This document shows, one piece after another, positions 1-7,600 of a stretch of 9,057 nt of DNA (position 1 is the first letter of the stretch; the number at the start of each line of letters is the position of its first letter). This stretch comes from CAZIDL01 sp964537825 (lineage in GTDB: Bacteria; Bacteroidota; Bacteroidia; Flavobacteriales_D; CAYVSK01). The translations under genes and the position numbers were made by a program. The notes under the pieces are model-generated. The model ran no database searches. It was not told the DNA's origin and saw only the letters and a list, made by a program, of their open reading frames with translations. The DNA lies in NCBI GenBank assembly GCA_964537825.1, contig CAZIDL010000084.1:1-9057 (forward strand). Direction: 5' to 3'.

Positions 1-34
1 GTCCCCCTCCACGGGCTTTCCGTAAATTCGTCGT

Positions 35-1690
35 GTGCTGCGCGAACTCACCATCAGGAATTATGCCCTGATCGAAGCCTGCGATGTAAGCTTTGAGCAA
101 GGGCTTTCCGTAATGACAGGCGAGACCGGCTCCGGTAAGTCCATCGTCATCGGCGCATTGGGAATGGTCCTCGGTGACCGGGCGGATACCTCTGCCCTCT
201 TCGATAAGGAGCGGAAGTGTATCGTCGAGGCGGCTTTCGATATTCAGGGATATGGGCTCGAAACTTTCTTCGAGGAGGCGGATCTCGAGCACGAGGGGAT
301 CACTACGCTGCGACGGGAGATCCGTCCCAAAGGCCGGTCGCGGGCTTTTATCAACGATACTCCTGTTCGGCTTGAGACCCTTCGGGATCTGGGTGAACGC
401 TTGGTGGATGTGCATGGTCAGGACGAGACCAGGCTTTTGAAGGATAAGGCTTTCACCACTCGTTTCCTGGACGCTTTTGCGGATCAGAAGGAGCGATCGG
501 ACCGTTATCAGTCCCTCTATGACGAGTATCGGAAAAAATACCGCCAATGGGAAGAACTTGCAGAACGGATCCGAAAGGACCGAGCGGATGAAGATTATTA
601 CCGCTTCCAGCTGAATGAACTGGATCAGGTCGAGCTCGACCCTGAGCGCTTTCAGGAAGAAGCGGAGGAGTTAAAGAGGCTCGAGCACGCCGAGACCATT
701 CGCAACACCCTTGCAAATGCCCGCGAAACGCTTCAACAAGAAACTTATGGAGTGCTCGATCGATTGCGTGAGCTCCGGGATCAGTGGGAAGGCTTGACCG
801 ATGTGCATTCGGGTATTCGAGAACTCTACGAAAGATTGGAGAGTTCACGTATCGAACTGGACGATATCGCTTCCGAGGTGGAACGAATGGGGGATATGGA
901 GGATGCCGATCCCCAAAGGGGGCGTGAACTCCGGGAAAAGCACGACCGCATCCGGGATCTGATGCACAAACACGATCGGTCGGATGTGGGGGCTCTGAGA
1001 GAACTTCGCGAAGAGCTCCGTGCGCGCATCCAGGGCAGTGGTTCGCTCCAGGAACGGGAAGCCGAGCTCAGGAAGGAGCTGGAGGAATGCTATGAACGAG
1101 CGAAAGAGGAAGCGGATCGCTTGCACGAGGGAAGGGAACGGGTTTCTGAACAGGTCAGTGAGCGAGCCCAGACCTATCTTGACCCCCTGGGAATGGGAAG
1201 CGCACGGATCGAAGTGGAACTGCGGGAAGAGCCTGAACTCACCCCGCTCGGGAAGAGCTCGGTGGGCCTTCTCTTTCGTTCCACGCCAGGGGCAAAGCCT
1301 CAAGAGCTCAGCAAGGTCGCCTCCGGAGGTGAGCGCTCACGGATCATGCTCGCCATGAAAGCGGTCTTTACAGAGGCCCACGGCATGCCCACGATGATCC
1401 TCGATGAGATCGATACAGGCGTGTCCGGTGATATTGCCGAGAAAGTGGGCGTTATCATGAAGGGCATGGCCGAGCGATCCCAGGTCATTGCGATCACGCA
1501 TCTACCACAGATCGCTGGAAAAGGGGATCAGCATTACCAGGTCATCAAAGAGGAAGGAGCGGGTGAATTTCGAACGCGCGTCCAGAAGCTCTCCGAAAAA
1601 GAGCGCATCGAAGAAGTGGCCCGGATGCTTAGCGGAGAAGAGACCACGCAGGCCGCCCTCGATCAGGCAAAGGAATTGCTCGATGCATAG
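35..1690 (+). CDS. recN: DNA repair protein RecN (SMC-like ATPase)
   Basis: RecN is a cytoplasmic SMC-family ATPase that acts early in recombinational repair of double-strand breaks. The 551-residue product has every family landmark. The Walker A motif GETGSGKS is at 29-36, and the RecN Q-loop-type motif HGQDE is at 127-131. A long charged Glu/Arg-rich coiled-coil region covers about 150-380. The ABC signature SGGERS is at 430-435, Walker B with the acidic pair D457/E458 at 454-460, and the switch His is H489 in the ITHLPQ motif. Length matches the usual ~550 residues. The start is a GTG giving MLRELTIRNYALIE, which aligns with the normal RecN N-terminus; an in-frame TAA at 23-25 leaves only an ATT codon upstream as an alternative. 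No Shine-Dalgarno sequence is visible, as is common in Bacteroidota. fabI follows on the same strand after 60 nt. Identification is secure. Confidence 0.97.
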   Translation: MLRELTIRNYALIEACDVSFEQGLSVMTGETGSGKSIVIGALGMVLGDRADTSALFDKERKCIVEAAFDIQGYGLETFFEEADLEHEGITTLRREIRPKGRSRAFINDTPVRLETLRDLGERLVDVHGQDETRLLKDKAFTTRFLDAFADQKERSDRYQSLYDEYRKKYRQWEELAERIRKDRADEDYYRFQLNELDQVELDPERFQEEAEELKRLEHAETIRNTLANARETLQQETYGVLDRLRELRDQWEGLTDVHSGIRELYERLESSRIELDDIASEVERMGDMEDADPQRGRELREKHDRIRDLMHKHDRSDVGALRELREELRARIQGSGSLQEREAELRKELEECYERAKEEADRLHEGRERVSEQVSERAQTYLDPLGMGSARIEVELREEPELTPLGKSSVGLLFRSTPGAKPQELSKVASGGERSRIMLAMKAVFTEAHGMPTMILDEIDTGVSGDIAEKVGVIMKGMAERSQVIAITHLPQIAGKGDQHYQVIKEEGAGEFRTRVQKLSEKERIEEVARMLSGEETTQAALDQAKELLDA

Positions 1691-1715
1691 AGGGCTGAGC
1701 TTTCATTCGGATCCA

Positions 1716-1723
1716 TATCTTTG
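1716..1723 (+). promoter_or_regulatory. Candidate Bacteroidota -7 promoter element upstream of fabI
   Basis: TATCTTTG matches the Bacteroidota primary-sigma -7 consensus TAnnTTTG exactly. It lies in the 60-nt recN-fabI gap, with its last base 27 nt before the fabI ATG, so transcription would start about 20 nt ahead of the gene. No TTG-type -33 box is seen at the expected distance (around 1692-1697), so the call rests on one 8-base match plus its position. It suggests fabI and the downstream barrel gene can be transcribed separately from recN. Confidence 0.45.
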
Positions 1724-1750
1724 ACCGGCAATCAAAAGCTGCTTAAGACC

Positions 1751-2575
1751 ATGGCCAACGAGCTATTGAAAGGGAAGAAAGGTTTGATCTTCGGTCCGCT
1801 CGACGAACGTTCGATCGCGTGGAAAGTGGCAGAACAGGTTTGCGAAGAAGGAGCCAGTATCGTGATCAGCAATGCCCCCGTCGCTATTCGGATGGGAAAG
1901 GTTCGCCAATTGGGTGAGCAACTGGGCTGTGAGGTGATCCCGGCTGATGCAACGAAGAACGAGGATCTGGAAGCGCTTTTGGACAAGGCCATGGAGCAAT
2001 TGGGCGGCCAGCTCGACTTCGTCCTCCATTCGGTCGGAATGAGCCCCAACGTGCGGAAAGGGAATCCCTACACCGAGAGCAAGCACGACCTCTTTCACCA
2101 GACCCTCGATACTTCGGCAATGTCCCTGCATCGCACCCTTCAGATCGCTATGCAGAAGGATGCGATCGCGGAGTGGGGTTCCGTCGTCTCCCTGAGCTAC
2201 ATCGCTGCAGAGCGGGTCTTCCCGGATTACAATGACATGGCGGATGCAAAAGCGCTCCTGGAGTCCATTACCCGGAATTTCGGTTACCACTACGGCAAGC
2301 ACAAGAAGGTCCGGGTCAACAGCATTTCCCAATCACCGACCTATACTACAGCTGGTCAGGGGGTGAGCGGTTTTGATAGCTTTTTCTCTTTTGCCGATGA
2401 ACTAAGTCCATTGGGCAATGCTCCTGCTGAAGCCTGTGCTGATTACTGCGTCAGCCTCTTTTCGGACCTGAGCCGCTATGTGACCATGCAGACCCTCTAC
2501 CACGATGGCGGCTTCTCCAAGACGGGAGTGACCCCGGACTTGATAAAAAAGATCGAAGGATCGGAGAATAGCTGA
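1751..2575 (+). CDS. fabI: Enoyl-[acyl-carrier-protein] reductase (NADH-type), FabI
   Basis: FabI catalyses the last step of each type II fatty acid elongation cycle, reducing trans-2-enoyl-ACP with NAD(P)H in the cytoplasm. The product has 274 residues from the ATG at 1751. An in-frame TTG at 1721 would add ten residues, but it sits inside the candidate promoter, and MANELLKGKKGLIFG matches the usual FabI N-terminus. Visible landmarks are the dinucleotide-binding segment at 11-24 with the SIAW variant of the family SIA motif, the HSVG motif at 93-96, and the catalytic set Y150, Y160 and K167 with exactly the Y-x9-Y-x6-K spacing of E. coli FabI (Tyr146/Tyr156/Lys163). The C-terminal part has the substrate-loop region and the YHDGG element typical of the family. 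It is a short-chain dehydrogenase fold, but spacing and length favour FabI over FabG. A barrel gene follows 19 nt downstream and is probably cotranscribed. Confidence 0.96.
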   Translation: MANELLKGKKGLIFGPLDERSIAWKVAEQVCEEGASIVISNAPVAIRMGKVRQLGEQLGCEVIPADATKNEDLEALLDKAMEQLGGQLDFVLHSVGMSPNVRKGNPYTESKHDLFHQTLDTSAMSLHRTLQIAMQKDAIAEWGSVVSLSYIAAERVFPDYNDMADAKALLESITRNFGYHYGKHKKVRVNSISQSPTYTTAGQGVSGFDSFFSFADELSPLGNAPAEACADYCVSLFSDLSRYVTMQTLYHDGGFSKTGVTPDLIKKIEGSENS

Positions 2576-2594
2576 TACGATCTCATCCGGGCCT

Positions 2595-4071
2595 ATGGGA
2601 CGCATTATCGCATCCTTCTTCTTCGCCGTGCTCTGTTTCCCCTTTTCCTTGTTCGGGCAATCGGAGCTAACCTCTTTTACGGTGACCGGAAGGGGTGGGG
2701 TGGCTACCACCTTTGTCACCGATTACCATGCGATCGGGATCAACCCTGCCAATTTGGGGTGGGATAACCGTTTCGAGGATAAGAACTTTACGGTCGGACT
2801 GGCGGAAGGGAGTTATTCGATATTTGCTGAAGCCCTCCGTAGGAAGGAGGTTCGCAAAGAGCTAGCTGTCTTCGGGGAAGAGAATTTCAACTGGAAGGAG
2901 AAAAAGGATGCTGCCCGGAAATTCGCGGAAAATGGCTTTGCGGTGAACGTGGACTTTATGAGCCTCGGTGCGGCCTTTACGACCGAGACTTTTGGAGGAT
3001 TGGCGTTCAACGTTCGGGATCGCTTCCGGTCTTACATCGATCTTTCCTCCACAGCATCTGATATCCTTTTTCGCGGGTACAATGCGGATTATTTCGATAG
3101 GAAGTTCGATGGTGAAGGGAACGAATTGAGCGGGAATTACGACCCTGATTCCGTGGAATATGCGATGGTGTCCGACAGTTTGCAAAAGCCCCTCTCGGAG
3201 ATCACGCAGGGAACGCGGATGGACCTGAGCTGGTATCGGGAATTCAATCTTTCCTACGGAAGGAGGCTTTTCAAGACCGATCCCCTTTCGCTTTACGTTG
3301 GTGGTGGGGTTAAATACATCCGAGGCTATGCGCTGATGAAGGTCCGATCGACCGAAAAGGACGGATTGACGGCTTTTTCGGCGACCACTCCTGCCTTTGA
3401 CATCGATTATGGAGAGGAGGCGGTTGCATCGAACCCCCCCGCTGATACGACCNNNNNNNNNNTCCGGAGCTTTACCGGATGCTGTAGGGGAAGGGTTCGG
3501 TTTCGATCTTGGGGGGAATATGGTGATCGGGGAGAAGCTCAAACTCGGAGTGGCTGTGAACAACATCGGAGGGATCACCTGGAGCGGGAACGTTTACGAG
3601 GTTCGGGATACGATCGTTCACGATACGGAAAGCCCCGGTGCTAATAATTACAACTTCAGCGAAGGATTGGAGGACATTTCGGGGGATAGCGGGATCTTTC
3701 GGTGGGCGGGAAAGGAAGAGGAGCGGACCCCTTTGCCTGCAGTAGCCCGGTTCGGAGCCAGCTTTGAGCTGTTCGGAGGCTTCGAGCTCGGCGGGGATCT
3801 CGTTGTCCCGCTCAACGATGCGCCGGGAAGTTATAAGCGTCCGATCTACGGAGGGGGGTTCAAACTCGAGCTCCTCAAATGGCTGGAGTTCTCAGCCGGG
3901 GTTAAATCCAATGCATACGGGGATGTGGTCAACGTACCGATCGGGATCGTTCTCCGGAGTCCGGCAGGGGGCTATGAGGCCGGCATAGCTTCCAGGGATG
4001 CGGTCACCTTCTTTACCCAGGATCAGCCGACCCTCTCTCTGAGCACTGGTTTTCTTCGTTTCCGGTTCTAA
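2595..4071 (+). CDS. DUF5723-like outer-membrane beta-barrel protein, interrupted by assembly gap
   Basis: This is one gene read in two frames: 2595-3452 gives 286 codons, and 3463-4071 gives 202 codons plus a TAA, with ten N between. The first piece ends and the second begins on codon boundaries, so the missing DNA is probably a multiple of three and the ten N are not literal. A signal peptide is visible at about 1-22 (basic start, Phe/Leu-rich core, ending LFGQ). The mature N-terminus has the TGRGGVATTF and NPANLGW (50-56) elements recalling the FadL/PorV-type barrel signature in which NPA marks the inward-folded N-terminus. The rest alternates aromatic and Gly-rich amphipathic strands and ends in Phe, as outer-membrane barrels do. 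I recognise it as a DUF5723-type Bacteroidota protein, probably about 490-510 residues. Its cargo or partner is unknown. It follows fabI by 19 nt, and its last four bases overlap the convergent rdgB stop. Confidence 0.75.
3453..3462. other. Assembly gap (10 N) inside the barrel gene
   Basis: Ten N replace unknown sequence. The coding frame before the gap (codon boundary at 3452) and after it (codon boundary at 3463) differ by one if the ten bases are taken literally, so the true insert is probably a multiple of three. A seven-C run at 3434-3440 lies just upstream and may have disturbed sequencing, though the frame reads sensibly through it. Confidence 0.97.
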
Positions 4072-4670
4072 AAGGGTCCGCTGTCAGCGATGGTCCCCTT
4101 CCTGGACAGAAATTCCGCCAGTGCTCGTACCGCCTCTCCCCGATGACTTATCCGGTCTTTTTCTGAAGCCTCCATTTCAGCAAAGGTCCGGTCTTCTCCC
4201 TCCGGGATAAATACGGGGTCGTAACCGAAACCCTGCTCCCCGCGGGGTTCTTCTGCGATCCGTCCTTCGATGCGGCCCTCAAAGCTTTTGGAACCGTCTT
4301 TTGTGTAAAGGAATATGATCGTTCGAAAGCGAGCAGAACGATCCCGCACCCCCTGCATCTCGTAGAGGAGTTTATCGATGTTCTCCTGAAAGCTCGGGTT
4401 CGCACTGGCAAAGCGTGCGGAGTACACGCCGGGGCGGCCGTCCAACGCGTTCACCTCCAATCCGGTATCATCCGCAAAAGCGTCGTATTCGTGTTCATTT
4501 AGAACGTGTTCCGCTTTGATCCGAGCATTCCCATCGAGATCAGGGGCGGTCTCCGCTATTTCGTGTTCGCATCCGATCTCCTTTAAGGAACGGATCGGAA
4601 GATCAGCGGGAACAATGCTCCGTATCTCTTCCAATTTGTGCGGGTTGTTGGTGGCAAAGACCAGTTCCAT
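4068..4670 (-). CDS. rdgB: RdgB/HAM1 family non-canonical purine NTP pyrophosphatase
   Basis: This cytoplasmic enzyme hydrolyses ITP, dITP and XTP to the monophosphate plus pyrophosphate, cleaning deaminated purines from the nucleotide pool. The 200-residue product has the usual family length and all signature segments. The N-terminal substrate loop FATNNPHK is at 5-12. The acidic metal/catalytic centre FADDTGLEV is at 65-73, with D67/D68 matching the E. coli RdgB Asp68/Asp69 region. The RPGVYSARFA segment is at 79-88, GFGYDPVF at 147-154 and SHRGEA at 175-180. The ATG start is directly supported by MELVFATNN. The gene begins 3 nt after the stop of the large PKD protein on the same strand, so it is probably cotranscribed with it. 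Its TAG overlaps the convergent barrel gene's TAA by four bases, leaving no room for an intergenic terminator. Confidence 0.96.
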   Translation of the reverse strand: MELVFATNNPHKLEEIRSIVPADLPIRSLKEIGCEHEIAETAPDLDGNARIKAEHVLNEHEYDAFADDTGLEVNALDGRPGVYSARFASANPSFQENIDKLLYEMQGVRDRSARFRTIIFLYTKDGSKSFEGRIEGRIAEEPRGEQGFGYDPVFIPEGEDRTFAEMEASEKDRISHRGEAVRALAEFLSRKGTIADSGPF

Positions 4671-4673
4671 GCC

Positions 4674-7600
4674 TCATCGTTCGCTTTTGAGGAATTTGCT
4701 TTGGGTCGCATTGCTCTCCCCGATGATCTGCATGCTGTAAAGGCCGTCATCGAGCTTTCTGATGGGAGGGCGGATCCGAAGGAACCCTTTCTGGGCGTTC
4801 TCGATCTTTCGGTCGAGAACGATCCTTCCACGGGCATCCGTTACCTTGTAGCGCAGGGTCTGGTCGAATGGGATCCGCACTTCCACATTGAGACGGTCCG
4901 AGCTTGGGTTGGGATAGAGGTTGAGGATGCTGAGTTCCCCATCCGGCGTCCAGCATGCCTGATCGTTCCAGGGAGCATGGTCTTCGATATGGTTCGGATC
5001 GATGGCCTCCACGCAGATCGTTGGGATCCCATTTCCCTTTTCCACCAGTCCATTGAATGTGTAGCGGTCCCGATCTCCCGGAGAAAGTTTTCCTTCCCAT
5101 ACCTCTTTTAGGGCAGGAGCATTCTGGGGTTTCATCTCGAGTTCCAGGTATTCGAGCCGAATGGGACCGAGATTGTCGACGACCGCTGTCACTTGATAAA
5201 AGCCATTCTTTTCTTCAACGAAGAGGCGAGGGATCCGGACATCGATCCGGGGATCCTTCACATAAACCTTTCGAAAGGCCGAATCCCGGCATCCATGGGT
5301 GTTGATCCCGGTAAGGCGAACTTGGTGAACACCGCTATCGGTATAAGTATGGGTGGGCTCGAAAGTGTTGCTACTGGTTCCATCCCCGAAATGCCATACA
5401 GCACTATCGAAAGTCCCGACCGGCGTGAATCGGGCCTTCAGGGGAGGATCGCCCCAGCTCGGGTCAGTTTCGAGCTGGACATCCGGGGGTTCGTTCACTG
5501 AAAAGCTCTTGCTCACGGAAGCTTCGCATCCGAAGTTGGATCGGACCGAATGGGTGATGGTGACCGAACCCGTGCTCTCGAAACGGTGGGTCCATTGGGT
5601 CCCGCTATCCGGAGGTCCCCCATCGATGCTCCAATCAAGACCGGTCAGGCTGTCTCCGCCTGCGATCGAGCTGGTGTCGGTGAAAGTCACAGGGGCATCC
5701 ACACAGAGGGGGTCGTTCCTGAATCCGGGGATGGGTTCGGGGTGAACCTCAAGGCTCTTGCTCGTATCATCCTGGCACCCGTTCGGAGCGGTCACGATCA
5801 ATCGGGGAAGATAAGTCTTCGCATCGTCGTAATTGTAGGTGGGGGAATCGGTATTGGTGATGAATTGACCATCCCCGAAATCCCAATAGTAGTCGCTAAT
5901 CTTCCCCGAAGAGCTGTCCGCGAATTGTACCGGTGTACCGGAACAAACGTCAGGAGCTTTGAATGCGGCATCCGGTGAAGGAAGGACATTGACGGAGCGT
6001 AGCAGGGAGTCCGTACAGCCGTTGCTGTCGGTCACTGCCAGTCGAACGGTCCGAAAGCCATCGTTGCTGTAAGTGTATTGGACGGTATCACCACTAAGGG
6101 TGTCATCATCGGTGTTCGGATCGCCGAAGTCCCAGGAATGGTTCACTAAGGACCCCGGTGATGCTGAGCTGTCCTGGAATTCGATCTTCGATCGTTCACA
6201 GGGCTGCGTATAGCTGAAATCCGGTTCCGGTAATGGATGAACGGTCACTGTACGGGTGGTATCGTCCAGGCATCCTGTATTAAGAGCGACCTCGAGGGTC
6301 ACTTTGTAGGTCCCGCTGTCGGGAAAGAGGTGTGAAGGATCGGCCACAAAGGCACTGTCCCCGTCGTCGAAGTCCCATTTCCAGGAAGCAACACTGGTCC
6401 CTCCGGGAATGGAAGCGTTGTTGGTGAACCCCACCTTGTTATCGTTACAGGCGATCCCCCAGGAAAAAGAAGCGTCCGGGGCTTCTCCGATCACGGTGAC
6501 ATCGATCGAGTCCCTCCCCTTACAACCGACCGTATCGGTGGCTTCGAGCCAATAGGTGCCGGCTGTATCGATCGTCTTGCTCGGAGTGCTTTCTCCGGTG
6601 GACCATAGGTAAGTATCCGCTGCTCCGCCACCCTTGACCAGTTCGATCGTATTGCCTGAACAAAGGGAAGTGTCAGGACCGAGCGAAACGGAATCCTCGA
6701 AATGGGAGAGGAAAACGTCCAATGTGTCCGAATTTTTTATACACCCGAAAGTGTCGCTCACCGTAAGGGCATAGCGACCAGTAGTGTCGATCCGGAGGAG
6801 GGTGTCCGTACTTCCGTTGTTCCAGCTAAGGTCATAAAGCGCTGTATCGTTGAGCATCGGGTCCCATACGTAGGTGTCCCCAGGGCAAATACCGCTGTCT
6901 TGAGGCCTGTTCAGATCGGGTGGAGGGATGATGCTATCCACTACGATCGTGTCGTAACTCGTATGGCCAAAGATCCCTTTTGCTTGGACCCAATAGGTCC
7001 CGGCTGAGTCGATAGTGAGCGTATCCTCCGTTGCTCCCGTGGACCAAGCTATCACATCGTATCTGGAGGGGACGGTCAGCTCCGTCGAAGGACCGCAGGC
7101 CGTTTTGATATCCCGCCCAAGGTTCACAGGTGGAGCGTATTTATGGCGGATATATTTAGCGACGGTCTTCCGCTTCTTTTCAGCGAGAATGGTGTCATAT
7201 CCCAATAATTCGGCGATATGGCCATTCAGAAAATTGTCGTTGCCATTTTTTTTGGCTCCGACCGTCAGAGCTTCTAACGGAAAGCCACCAGCATCCCCTT
7301 GCGTGCTGTCCTTTTCGTTGATATGGACCTTCGAATCGGTCCCATCGTATTCCAATGAGAAAAAGTTGTAGGAGCGGAGGTCCTGAGCCGGATGAGAAAA
7401 GTTCAATTGTTTCCCCGCAAAGAGCATTGAACTCTTAGGGCCTTCCGCTTGAAAGAGGTTCCGGGTATTGCTGGTATTCCCGTCGAACCATTTGTAATTG
7501 GTGGCCGGATCATCCTTGATCCTTCCGACCAGGAACAGGCTGTTCCCTTGGACCAATTGACTGCTGAACGTTTGCCCTTTTAGGTGATCATCGTTTCCAT

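Noticed and set aside
1..25. Possible 3' end of an upstream plus-strand gene ending at TAA 23-25
   Set aside because: Only seven codons are visible, all three frames are possible, and nothing in the residues is recognisable; a neighbour such as the PorD/DUF4835 gene often seen before recN cannot be confirmed.
845..1303. Minus-strand open frame antisense to recN
   Set aside because: It lies wholly inside the well-supported recN coiled-coil region, has no family features and no plausible start context; it is a shadow of the Glu/Arg-rich coding strand.
1721..1750. TTG at 1721 as an upstream start for fabI
   Set aside because: It adds ten residues not typical of FabI and overlaps the candidate -7 element; the ATG at 1751 gives the usual N-terminus.
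1763..2332. 189-codon minus-strand open frame antisense to fabI
   Set aside because: fabI has all catalytic residues in the other strand; the antisense translation has no recognisable domain and is explained by codon bias.
2862..3578. Long minus-strand open frame across the first N gap
   Set aside because: It depends on reading through unknown bases and lies opposite a signal-peptide-bearing barrel gene; no domain is seen.
4072..4100. Possible terminator hairpin (AAGGG at 4072-4076 with CCCTT at 4096-4100) after the barrel gene
   Set aside because: The stem is only 5 bp with a loop of about 19 nt, there is no following T run, and it lies inside the rdgB coding sequence.
5193..5978. Plus-strand open frames opposite the PKD array
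   Set aside because: They are overlapping shadows of the repetitive, Asp/Gly-rich minus-strand gene, with low-complexity translation and no start context.
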